In this document: piece after piece, positions 7,139 through 14,558 of the stretch
Layout of the letters: each line of letters starts with the position of its first letter
Position numbering within the stretch: position 1 is the first letter of the stretch
NCBI GenBank assembly: GCA_945787575.1
Contig: CALZKB010000030.1
Location: 1-38,287, forward strand
Direction of reading: 5' to 3'
DNA length: 38,287 nt
Source of the DNA: Thermoanaerobaculia bacterium
GTDB taxonomy: Bacteria; Acidobacteriota; Thermoanaerobaculia; Multivoradales; JAHEKO01
The notes under the pieces: generated by a model
The model's input: the letters and a program-made list of their open reading frames with translations, nothing else
Databases searched by the model: none
What the model was told of the DNA's origin: nothing
Program-made: the position numbers and the translations under genes

Positions 7139-7912
7139 ATGGGCATCACACGCGGTTTGCTGAAGAGTGCACTCGACTGGCTGTTGCCACCTCTGTGCTT
7201 GGGCTGCCGGCGCTCCCCGAGCGACGGCATCGACCTCCTGAATCTGTGCCGGCGCTGCCGGGAGCGGTGCCGGCCGCTGGCCGGCCGGCGCTGCCCGGGC
7301 TGCTTGCTTCGGATCGAGGACGGTTCGGCCGGAGCCGGTTTTCCATGTGGAGCTTGCCGGCGGCGACCACCTAGCTACGAGCGGGTGCTTGCCGGTTGGG
7401 CCTACGAGGCTCCGTTCGAGGCGGTAGTCGTCGGGCTCAAGTTCCAGCGCCTCCTGCACCTGGGAGAGGCGCTCGGCGCCGAGCTCGCCGTCCGCTACCG
7501 GGCGGAGCTCGCTGGAATCACCACAATCGTGCCCGTGCCGCTGCATCCCTGGCGCTCGTTGCGCCGCGGCTACAACCAGGCCGGGGTGATCGCCGACGGG
7601 ATCGCTCGAGGGCTCGATCTGCCCGTGACTGCAGCTCTCGGGAGGTCCCGCAGTACGGCGCCGCAGACCGGCCTCGACCGCCGCCAACGCCGAGCCAACC
7701 TGCGGGGCGCCTTCAAGGCGCGCCGGCGCGCCGTCACCGCCCTGGCGCAGGGCGGCCCCGAGGTGCACTGGCTTGTCGTCGACGACGTATTCACGACCGG
7801 CGCTACCCTCGAGAGCGCCGCCGGTGCCTTGCGCCGTCTCGGCGTTCCGCGGATCTCGGCGTTGGTCGCCGCCTACCGTCCCCATCCGCGGCGGCCGCCG
7901 GTGCGTACGTAA
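7139..7912 (+). CDS. comF: ComF family phosphoribosyltransferase-like protein
   Basis: A ComF-type protein, related to competence ComF and GntX. The N-terminal zinc-binding region has four CxxC pairs (C20/C23, C37/C40, C52/C55, C70/C73 counted from the ATG at 7139). It is followed by a type I phosphoribosyltransferase fold with VPVPLHPWR, RRGYNQA, RSTAPQTGLDRRQRRAN and the PRPP-binding loop VVDDVFTTGAT near the C-terminus. In known competence systems ComF assists uptake or processing of transforming DNA; a role here is assumed by family only, since no other com gene is in view. The length (257 aa) is normal. An in-frame TTG at 7121 would add six residues; the ATG at 7139 has GGAG close upstream but with short spacing. 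It stands alone, divergent from the barrel gene. Confidence 0.88.
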   Translation: MGITRGLLKSALDWLLPPLCLGCRRSPSDGIDLLNLCRRCRERCRPLAGRRCPGCLLRIEDGSAGAGFPCGACRRRPPSYERVLAGWAYEAPFEAVVVGLKFQRLLHLGEALGAELAVRYRAELAGITTIVPVPLHPWRSLRRGYNQAGVIADGIARGLDLPVTAALGRSRSTAPQTGLDRRQRRANLRGAFKARRRAVTALAQGGPEVHWLVVDDVFTTGATLESAAGALRRLGVPRISALVAAYRPHPRRPPVRT

Positions 7913-8031
7913 GGGGCAGGAATACGGTCCCGGGAGCCGGGGTTGCAGTTAAAGAAGCGCTGCTCAGCTCTGGGGAATAGGGTAATCCAGAGGCTGGACT
8001 GGTCAGCGAGCTCTCCGCGATTGTGTGGTTT

Positions 8032-8061
8032 TTGACACCCGTCAACAGCGCGCCGTATACT
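8032..8061 (+). promoter_or_regulatory. strong sigma-70 promoter for the outer-membrane protein gene
   Basis: A perfect -35 TTGACA (8032-8037) and a near-perfect -10 TATACT (8056-8061) are separated by 18 nt. The predicted start near 8068 leaves only about 13 nt of leader, containing the AGGGGAG ribosome-binding site (8070-8076) before the ATG at 8081. It is the best promoter in the window and shares its 18-nt spacing with the tRNA-Ala promoter. Confidence 0.75.
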
Positions 8062-8080
8062 GCCAAGTTAGGGGAGTAGA

Positions 8081-9949
8081 ATGCGAAACCGTACCCTAAG
8101 GCTCCTGACCGGAGCTCTCGTCGCTGCGGTGATCGCCAGCGCTCCGCTGGCCGCCCACGAGAACGGGTTCGTCTCCGGCCAGGTGCGCGCCGAGTCGGCG
8201 CCGTTGCCTGACAGTCAGGTCTACGCCTATCAGCTGGCAGATCTCAGCCTGCGCAAGGTCGTGGCGGACGCCGAGGGCCGCTTTTCCTTCGCCAACCTGC
8301 CCGCCGGGCTGTACAAGATCGTCGCTTTCAAACCCGGCTTCATTCCGGGCGTCGCCCTGCTCACCCGCGCGAGCGCCCAGGCCGCCCAATTCCTCGAAGT
8401 GGAGCTCCGGACCAGCGCTGCGGACTCCGCTTCCGACTTTTGGTCGGTGCGCAAACAGGTCCCCACCGACGTCCTGCGCGACATCGACCTGATGATGGCG
8501 GAGCGCGAGGGGGGCGCCGCAACACCGAGGATCGACCGCCTCTCCGCGCGGATGAGAACGGTCACCGGCGTCGATTCGCTGGCCACCGCTCAGACGGCTC
8601 AACTCTCCGGTGGAGCGCTCGACGTGGCGGGCGAGATCGAGAATGTCAACGTCGACGTCCAGGGGCACTTCGTCTCGCTCGAGTCGAGCACCCCCGGGGT
8701 CGACGTGAGCGCCGAAGGGCACACTCAGGCGCTTTCGGTCGACGTCTCCGGGGTCGGCTCGAGCCGCATCCAGATGACCTCGATCGACAACCGGCTGCGG
8801 ACCGATCTGAGCCGGGACGGAAAGATCGGCCTCCAGAGTCATCGGCTCTCCTGGTCCCGCGACGTCGGCCGCGCCGGTGAGTCGAGTCTCGCCGCGCAGT
8901 ACACCGAAGAGGACAACTTCTACGCCGGCGTCGGTAGCGCCAGCCTCCTGGGGCTGCCGAGCGGCAGCCGGACGTGGAACCTCGAAGGCAACAACACGGC
9001 TCCGATCGGCGAGCGCTCGCGGGTTGAGGCTGGATTCCACTACCGCGACCGTGACGTCGATCTCGTCGATTCCGAGTGGGTCGAGTTCCTGCCGGCCGAG
9101 CGAGTCGAGATCTTCGGCCGCGCCGGAACCACCGTCCACCCATCGGTCCTCGTCGAGTACGGCGTCTACTCCACCATGCGCGACGGAACGGTTTCGCTCA
9201 TGCCGCAAGGTGGGGTCGTGCTGCAGCTCGGTGATGCGTGGCGGGCGGCGACCTCGGCCAGCCTCAAGGTCCACGACGACCCCCTCGAGGCGCGGCGTCT
9301 CAACGACTTCCATACCGGGTACTTCCGCGACTACGCCTCCTGCGAGAGGGCCGCGGCCGAGTGCTATCAGATGATCCTCTCCCGCTTCGACGAGAACGAG
9401 GAGAAGCTCTCGATCGGGGCGATCCACCGCCGCTTCGACGAGTCGCTCCGGCTGCACTTCGACGAGAACTTCTTCAATTACCGCGAGAATCTGCAGCTGG
9501 TTCATGGCGACGCCGTTCCCGAGCTGCAGTTTGCGATGTCGCAGCGGCTGACACCCAACGTCCGGACGAAGCTGCAGTCGAACCTGGGACAGGGGGGTGG
9601 CGGTACGCTGGTGCTGGCCGACGGCGACAGCCCCTACGAGAACCGAGTGAGGTATCTCGTGACCTCCGTCGACACTCAGTTCGAACAGTCCGCAACCGGA
9701 GTGTTCGTCGCCTTCCATCACCTGCGGCAGCGACTGGATCCACTCGAGGACCAGCCGCGCAAGGAGCTGATGGAGCTCGAACGGCTGCAGCTGATGTTGA
9801 CCCAGGATCTGGGCGTCTTGAGCACCCTGGCCTCGAACTGGGCCGTGCAGCTCAACATGGAGCTCTCACGCGGCTCGCTGCCGAGCGTCCAGATGGAGTT
9901 GGACGAGCTCCGCAGCCGGATAACCGGCGGCCTGGCCGTCAAGTTCTAG
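8081..9949 (+). CDS. outer-membrane protein with N-terminal carboxypeptidase-regulatory-like domain
   Basis: A 622-aa exported protein. The signal peptide spans residues 1-25 (RNRTLRLLTG... cleavage around LAAHE). It is followed by one carboxypeptidase-regulatory-like beta-sandwich (about 30-110: FVSGQVRAESAPLPDSQVYAY, then DAEGRFSFANLPAGLYKIVAFKPGF), the domain often found ahead of TonB-dependent receptor barrels. A linker with a DSLATAQTAQLSGG segment leads into a long region of alternating amphipathic strands, and the chain ends GGLAVKF with C-terminal Phe. This suggests an outer-membrane barrel of perhaps 14-18 strands, smaller than a full TonB-dependent receptor, and no clear plug domain or TonB box is visible. 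Substrate unknown. Monocistronic by context: its own strong promoter and a stem-loop-rich region downstream. Confidence 0.75.
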   Translation: MRNRTLRLLTGALVAAVIASAPLAAHENGFVSGQVRAESAPLPDSQVYAYQLADLSLRKVVADAEGRFSFANLPAGLYKIVAFKPGFIPGVALLTRASAQAAQFLEVELRTSAADSASDFWSVRKQVPTDVLRDIDLMMAEREGGAATPRIDRLSARMRTVTGVDSLATAQTAQLSGGALDVAGEIENVNVDVQGHFVSLESSTPGVDVSAEGHTQALSVDVSGVGSSRIQMTSIDNRLRTDLSRDGKIGLQSHRLSWSRDVGRAGESSLAAQYTEEDNFYAGVGSASLLGLPSGSRTWNLEGNNTAPIGERSRVEAGFHYRDRDVDLVDSEWVEFLPAERVEIFGRAGTTVHPSVLVEYGVYSTMRDGTVSLMPQGGVVLQLGDAWRAATSASLKVHDDPLEARRLNDFHTGYFRDYASCERAAAECYQMILSRFDENEEKLSIGAIHRRFDESLRLHFDENFFNYRENLQLVHGDAVPELQFAMSQRLTPNVRTKLQSNLGQGGGGTLVLADGDSPYENRVRYLVTSVDTQFEQSATGVFVAFHHLRQRLDPLEDQPRKELMELERLQLMLTQDLGVLSTLASNWAVQLNMELSRGSLPSVQMELDELRSRITGGLAVKF

Positions 9950-9994
9950 GGCTGACGGAAAGCCTCCCGCGACGGTCCGCTCTCTGAAGAAGAC

Positions 9995-10013
9995 GCCGGC
10001 TACAGGTGCCGGT
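9995..10013 (+). repeat. intergenic stem-loop, family A copy 1
   Basis: GCCGGC-TACAGGT-GCCGGT: a 6-bp stem (one G-U pair) with a 7-nt loop. It belongs to a set of three in this window with the pattern GCCGGC, 7-nt loop NACRSGT, GCCGG (others at 10102-10124 and 14494-14514). The flanks (AGACGCC... and GTGC) also resemble the 14491 copy. Confidence 0.5.
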
Positions 10014-10033
10014 GCTGCCCGTTAGCGGGCGAG

Positions 10034-10060
10034 GTAGGCGCGGGACCTGCGCCCGCGCGA
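10034..10060 (+). repeat. intergenic repeat, family B copy 1
   Basis: GTAGGCGCGGGACCTGCGCC followed by CGCGCGA: an imperfect palindrome with a central GACC. Similar sequences lie at 38156-38182 (plus) and 25581-25606 (minus), always between genes. Confidence 0.4.
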
Positions 10061-10101
10061 CGGTCCGCCAGGGAAGCGGGCCGTGGACGATCCTCCTACG
10101 C

Positions 10102-10124
10102 CCGCCGGCGACGCGTGCCGGCGG
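10102..10124 (+). terminator. 8-bp stem-loop, family A copy 2
   Basis: CCGCCGGC (10102-10109) pairs perfectly with GCCGGCGG (10117-10124) around the 7-nt loop GACGCGT. No U-tract. It could end transcription or protect the 3' end of the outer-membrane protein mRNA. Confidence 0.45.
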
Positions 10125-10177
10125 CACGCCGGTGATCCGGACATTCGACGGACCGTTGAATCCAATTGTCGAGAACT

Positions 10178-10195
10178 GATCCAATTTTCTGGATC
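10178..10195. promoter_or_regulatory. inverted repeat GATCCA-N6-TGGATC, possible operator
   Basis: A perfect 6-bp dyad with a 6-nt spacer lies about 100 nt before the kinase start. The left arm overlaps an ATCCAATT direct repeat whose other copy is at 10160-10167. The arrangement fits binding of a dimeric regulator, perhaps the NtrC-type protein encoded downstream, but no sigma-54 -24/-12 element was found. Confidence 0.4.
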
Positions 10196-10296
10196 TTCAT
10201 GCTAAATTGCAGTCATAACATGCCTTTTCCGGCCCTTCAAAGCGATGATTCGTGGCATGAAACGTGCGTGTTGGTCCAAGGGAGTCGAAACCGACG

Positions 10297-13041
10297 ATGT
10301 CCGCGAGCAATCGCCGCCAGCTGTTCCTGATCGCCGCCGTTCTCGCGGCGCTGTGGGTGGCGGTCCTGGGCGCGGCAAGCCTCTATCGCAACATCGACCG
10401 GTTCCAGACGATCGGTGTGGCCGCCGAAGCGATCGGCGGCACCTGGCTGGTCGGCTCGGTCGAGGCCGCCGAGACCGGGCTCGAGGCCGGCGATCGCCTC
10501 GTCCTCGTCAACGGCAGCGAGGCGGCGACCCATCGGGAGCTGCGCGAGGCGCTGAGGAGTCGGCCGCAGAGCGAGCTGCTCATCGAGCGCGGCGGCGTCC
10601 CCACCCAGGTGCTCTACGAACGGCCGGCACTGGCGATCGACTGGCACTACTTGATTCTGGCGGTCATCGGAATCGGCTACCTGTTCATCGGCTTCTACAC
10701 CCTGTTGCGCGATCGCCAGCGAGCGGGGCGGCTGTTCTACCTCTGGTGCCTGACCTCCGGGCTGGTTTACCTCGCCTCGGCCCAGCCGCCGTTCGACGCC
10801 ACCGGCCGACTGATCTACATCTTCGAGGAGCTCGCCCGAGTCCTCCTGGCACCGCTGACTTTGCATCTGTTCTTGATCTTCCCACGCCCGGTGGCGAGCC
10901 TGCGCCAGCGGATCGGCTGGATTCCTTTCCTCTATCTGCCCGCCGCCGCCCTCGTCCTCGCCCAGGCCGACCTGATCTTGCTCGACGGCCGGCTCTTGAG
11001 CGGCGGCAACCTCGCCGGCGCGACCCGGATGCTCGATCAGCTGGTCCTCTTCCAGCTCGTCGCCTTCGCGCTCGCTTCGGCCGCGGTGCTTTTCGGAAGG
11101 CTCCGAAAGGGCCGCGACTCCGAACCGCTGCGGCAGGCGGTCTGGATCGCCGTCGGGCTGCTCGGCGGCTACCTGCCGTTCTTGGCTTTCTACCTGGTGC
11201 CTAGCGCTCTCCAGCTCCAATGGCCCGCGTTCTTGACCACCGTCGCGATCGCCCCGCTCGCCCTCGTCCCGCTGACCTTCGCCTACTCGATTCTGCGTTA
11301 CAAGCTGTGGGACATCGGGATCGTCATCCGCGACACCCTGTCGCTGGCGACGACCGTCTTGATCGGCGTTCTCGGCTTCTCGCTCGTCAACCTGCTGGTC
11401 GAGCGGGCGGTTCCCGAGACCGTCTTGCTGGGCCGGACTCTCCTCTCGTTCACCTCCGGGCTGATGATCGCCGGCCTGATGATCCCCACCCGGCGCCGAA
11501 TCGGCGCGTCGCTCGAGCGCCTCCAGTACGGTGGCGCCTTCCGCCACCGCCGGGGCCTCGTCGAGTTCGGACGCGAGATGCTCGAAGAGCGTGACCTCGA
11601 CCGGCTGTCCGAAGCGCTGCTCGGCGAGCTGGCAGCAACTTTCGACCTCGGGCGCGCCAATCTCTACCTCGCCGCCGATCAAGCCCTCCGGGCACAGCGC
11701 GAGGAAACCGGAATCCCCGCTACCCTGCCGAAGCAGGCGTTCGACGACGACTTCTGGCAGAGCGACGTGCGCAGCCTCTCGGGCGTCGGCCTCGCGACCG
11801 AGCGGACGCCCGCTCTCGAGCTCTACTCGTCGGGCTACCGATACGCCTTTCCGCTGACCTCCCGCCAGCGTCCCATCGGCGTCCTAGTGATCGGTTACAA
11901 ACAGGGAGACGCGGCGCTATCGAGCGACGACATCGATCTCGTCCGCAACTTCTTGAACCAGGTCTCGCTCGCCATCGACAACGCTCGCCTGATCAACCAG
12001 GTCCGCGAGCAGCTCGAAGTCGTCTCCAACCTCCAGGAGACCACGGAGGAGATCCTCGAGTCCTCCCCCGCCGGAATCGCGCTGGTCGCCGGCGACGGCA
12101 CGATCCAACGCGCCAACGCGGCGGTGGCCGAGCTCTTCGAGACCACTCCCGAGACGTTGGTCGGCCGCTCCCTCGCCAAGCTCCTCGGCGAAAGCGCCCT
12201 GCCGCAGGCCAAAGAAGGTCTGCGCGAGGTGCGCTGGGAGAGGCCTGGCGGTGGCGTGCACTACCTGCAGCTCAGCGTCGCCCCGCTCGCCACCGACGTG
12301 GAAGGCGCCTCGGTGGTGCTGATCAACGACGTGACCGAGCGCATGGCGATCGAGAACGCGCTCAAGGAGCGGGAGCGCCTCGCTTCGCTCGGGATGCTAG
12401 CCGCGGGCGTCGCCCACGAGGTCAATACTCCGATCACCGGCATCTCGAGCTACGCTCAGATGCTGCTCCAGAACACGCCGGCGGACGATCCCCGCCACGA
12501 GCTGCTGCGCAAAGTCGAGCGCCAAACGTTCCGAGCCTCGCGAATCGTCAACAACCTCCTCGAGTTCTCGCGTGCGAGCCCCCGTGAGCTGGGCCCGGTG
12601 TCGCTGAGCTTTGTCGTCGCGGAGTGCCTCAACCTCTTGAAGGAGCGGCTGCGGGACCGCCGGATCGAGCTCGAGTTCACGCCGCCGAGCGAGGAGATCA
12701 CGGTCCGCGGCAACGACGGCGAGCTTCTTCAGGTTTTCACCAATCTCGTCGTCAACGCGACCGACGCGATGGAGGACGGCGGCATCCTGCGGGTCGCCCT
12801 CGAGCTGTCGGACGACTCCGTCGAGGTGAGCGTCGCGGACACCGGTGAGGGGATCCCCGCCGAACAGCTCGATCAGATCTTCCAACCCTTCTTCTCGACC
12901 AAGCTGAGCGAGGGCGGCACCGGGCTCGGACTGTCGATCAGCTACAACATCGTGCAGCGTCACGGCGGGCATCTGCGGGTGGCCAGCAGCCCGGGCGAAG
13001 GCAGCACGTTTTTCGTCGAACTTCCACGCCACCAAGGTTAG
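10297..13041 (+). CDS. membrane sensor histidine kinase (PDZ-like, multi-TM, GAF, PAS, HisKA, HATPase)
   Basis: A 914-aa hybrid-sensing kinase. Order from the chosen ATG: TM helix (about 10-30); a periplasmic PDZ-like segment (45-115; EAAETGLEAGDRLVLVNGSE with a typical PDZ carboxylate-loop/turn pattern); several TM helices (about 115-410); GAF (430-580; LGRANLYLAADQ); PAS (585-690; ILESSPAGIALVAGDGTI); HisKA with phospho-acceptor His707 in GVAHEVNTP; and HATPase_c with N-box NATDAMEDGG, DTGEGIP and GTGLGLSI. It should autophosphorylate and pass phosphate to the NtrC-type regulator 12 nt downstream. The ATG at 10297 has AAGGGAG at 10278-10284; an in-frame GTG at 10264 would add eleven polar residues before the first TM helix. 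The PDZ-like part may read misfolded envelope proteins, but this is inference. Confidence 0.9.
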   Translation: MSASNRRQLFLIAAVLAALWVAVLGAASLYRNIDRFQTIGVAAEAIGGTWLVGSVEAAETGLEAGDRLVLVNGSEAATHRELREALRSRPQSELLIERGGVPTQVLYERPALAIDWHYLILAVIGIGYLFIGFYTLLRDRQRAGRLFYLWCLTSGLVYLASAQPPFDATGRLIYIFEELARVLLAPLTLHLFLIFPRPVASLRQRIGWIPFLYLPAAALVLAQADLILLDGRLLSGGNLAGATRMLDQLVLFQLVAFALASAAVLFGRLRKGRDSEPLRQAVWIAVGLLGGYLPFLAFYLVPSALQLQWPAFLTTVAIAPLALVPLTFAYSILRYKLWDIGIVIRDTLSLATTVLIGVLGFSLVNLLVERAVPETVLLGRTLLSFTSGLMIAGLMIPTRRRIGASLERLQYGGAFRHRRGLVEFGREMLEERDLDRLSEALLGELAATFDLGRANLYLAADQALRAQREETGIPATLPKQAFDDDFWQSDVRSLSGVGLATERTPALELYSSGYRYAFPLTSRQRPIGVLVIGYKQGDAALSSDDIDLVRNFLNQVSLAIDNARLINQVREQLEVVSNLQETTEEILESSPAGIALVAGDGTIQRANAAVAELFETTPETLVGRSLAKLLGESALPQAKEGLREVRWERPGGGVHYLQLSVAPLATDVEGASVVLINDVTERMAIENALKERERLASLGMLAAGVAHEVNTPITGISSYAQMLLQNTPADDPRHELLRKVERQTFRASRIVNNLLEFSRASPRELGPVSLSFVVAECLNLLKERLRDRRIELEFTPPSEEITVRGNDGELLQVFTNLVVNATDAMEDGGILRVALELSDDSVEVSVADTGEGIPAEQLDQIFQPFFSTKLSEGGTGLGLSISYNIVQRHGGHLRVASSPGEGSTFFVELPRHQG

Positions 13042-13053
13042 ACGACGACCCCG

Positions 13054-14433
13054 ATGCGGATTCTCATCGTCGACGACGAGGAGGTACTGCAGGACGTCTT
13101 AACGTCGCTGCTTCGCCGGGAGGGCTACGAGACGGTCAGCGCGCGCTCCGGCGAAGAGGGGCTCGACCTGCTCCGGCAGGGGGACATTGACCTCGTCCTG
13201 CTCGACCTCATGCTTCCGGGGATGTCCGGCCAGGAGGTTCTGCGCCAGATCCGCAAAGAGGATCCCCACCAGGTCGTGGTGATGATCACCGCCTACTCGT
13301 CGGTCGAGAGCGCCATCGATGCGATGCGCCAAGGGGCGTTTCACTACATTCCGAAACCGTTCAAGAACGAGGAGGTTCTGCTGACCGTCCGTCAGGGCCT
13401 CGAGCAGCGACGGCTGAAGAAGGAGAACCTGACGCTGCGCGACCAGCTCCAGCAGCGCTACGCGTTCGACAACATCATCGGCAAGTCGAAGCCGATGCAG
13501 AAGGTCTTCGAGCTGATCCGGCTCGCCGCACCGGCGAAGAGCAACCTCCTGATCCTCGGCGAGAGCGGCACCGGCAAAGAGCTGGTGGCCAAGTCGATCC
13601 ACCTCAACTCGCGGCGCTCCGAAGGGCCGTTCGTGACCGTCAACTCCGGCTCGATGCCGGCAGATCTGCTCGAGAGTAACCTGTTCGGCCACGAGCGCGG
13701 CGCCTTCACCGGCGCGGTGACCGCCAAGAAGGGGCTGTTCGAGATCGCCGACGGCGGCTCGATCTTCTTCGACGAGATCGGCAACATTCCGATCGACACC
13801 CAATCGAAGCTGTTGCGGGTGATCCAGGAGAAGGAGTTCATGCGCCTCGGCGGGGTCGAGACGCTGACGTCGGACGTGCGGATCATTGCCGCCACCAACG
13901 TCGATCTCGAGGCGACGGTGGAAGAGGGACGATTCCGCGAGGATCTCTTCTACCGGCTCAACGTCATCACCGTCAGCCTGCCGCCCCTGCGGCAGCGGCC
14001 GGAGGACATTCCGCTGCTCGCTCGCGCGTTCCTCGAGACTTTCCGCGACGAGAACGAGAAGGAGCTCGACGGCATCACTTCGGAGGCGATGGAGCTGCTC
14101 ATCGACTACCACTGGCCGGGGAACGTTCGCGAGCTCGAGAATGTGATCGAGCGGGCGGTCGTCCTCTCGACCGGCAGCGTCATCGACGTCGACCTCTTGT
14201 CTCCGGCGGTCCGGCACAAGCGGCCGACCGCCGGTTTCGACGAGCCGCTCCCGCCTCAGGGTCTGCCCCTCAAGGAGGCGGTCGCCAACTACGAGCGCAA
14301 GCTCATCGTGCGCGCGCTGCAGGCCTCGGGCGGGGTCCAAAAGAAGGCCGCCGAGCTGCTCAAGGTCAAGCCGACGACGCTGCACGAGATGATGAAGCGG
14401 CTCTCGGTGACGGTCGACCAGATCGTCAGCTAG
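13054..14433 (+). CDS. NtrC-family sigma-54-dependent response regulator
   Basis: A 459-aa transcription activator. The receiver domain has acidic pair D7/D8, phospho-acceptor D51 (LVLLDLMLPG) and conserved K101 (PKPF). The AAA+ domain has Walker A GESGTGKE (169-176), the sigma-54 contact loop GAFTGA (216-221), Walker B FFDEIG (238-243) and the sensor/arginine-finger region NVDLE...GRFREDLFYRLNV. The C-terminal Fis-type helix-turn-helix covers GGVQKKAAELLKVKPTTLHEMMKRL-type residues, about 430-455. All catalytic elements are intact. It is the cognate partner of the kinase immediately upstream, with which it is almost certainly co-transcribed. Presence of GAFTGA implies the organism has RpoN. 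Target genes cannot be read from this window; the dyad at 10178 is one candidate site for autoregulation. Confidence 0.96.
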   Translation: MRILIVDDEEVLQDVLTSLLRREGYETVSARSGEEGLDLLRQGDIDLVLLDLMLPGMSGQEVLRQIRKEDPHQVVVMITAYSSVESAIDAMRQGAFHYIPKPFKNEEVLLTVRQGLEQRRLKKENLTLRDQLQQRYAFDNIIGKSKPMQKVFELIRLAAPAKSNLLILGESGTGKELVAKSIHLNSRRSEGPFVTVNSGSMPADLLESNLFGHERGAFTGAVTAKKGLFEIADGGSIFFDEIGNIPIDTQSKLLRVIQEKEFMRLGGVETLTSDVRIIAATNVDLEATVEEGRFREDLFYRLNVITVSLPPLRQRPEDIPLLARAFLETFRDENEKELDGITSEAMELLIDYHWPGNVRELENVIERAVVLSTGSVIDVDLLSPAVRHKRPTAGFDEPLPPQGLPLKEAVANYERKLIVRALQASGGVQKKAAELLKVKPTTLHEMMKRLSVTVDQIVS

Positions 14434-14493
14434 CCAGGAGCCCAGCCGCCCCGGGGTGGCCGGGCGACCTGTTCCCGGTTGCGGCAAAATAGA

Positions 14494-14514
14494 GGCCGGC
14501 CACGGGTGCCGGCC
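14494..14514 (+). repeat. intergenic stem-loop, family A copy 3
   Basis: GGCCGGC (14494-14500) pairs perfectly with GCCGGCC (14508-14514) around the 7-nt loop CACGGGT, in the 125-nt gap between the response regulator and prfA. By position it could end the two-component transcript. No U-tract follows. Confidence 0.5.
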
Positions 14515-14558
14515 CCACCGGGGCTGTCGCTTGACGGCTGCGGTATCGTTATCGGGTT

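Larger units (their letters stand above)
9950..10296. other. 347-nt repeat-rich intergenic region before the two-component genes
   Basis: No gene is supported here. It contains a 13-nt direct repeat CGCGACGGTCCGC (9968-9980 and 10056-10068) flanking two hairpin motifs, a third hairpin at 10102-10124, two ATCCAATT direct repeats (10160-10167, 10179-10186), and a perfect GATCCA/TGGATC inverted repeat (10178-10195). The last 150 nt are more AT-rich and probably contain the promoter of the kinase gene, but I see no clear -35/-10 or sigma-54 pair. Confidence 0.6.

Noticed and set aside
7022-7885. Possible N-terminal extension of the barrel gene, upstream on the minus strand
   Set aside because: It is antisense to comF, is Arg/Gln-rich, and the RBS plus signal peptide at 7021 define the real start.
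10200-10225. Sigma-54 promoter in front of the kinase (TTGCAG at 10207)
   Set aside because: No GG dinucleotide at the required -24 distance; the nearest GG is 16 nt from GC rather than 10.
10237-11682. 481-aa antisense frame opposite the sensor kinase
   Set aside because: Glu/Gln/Arg-rich shadow typical of the opposite strand of GC-rich genes; the kinase is certain on the plus strand.
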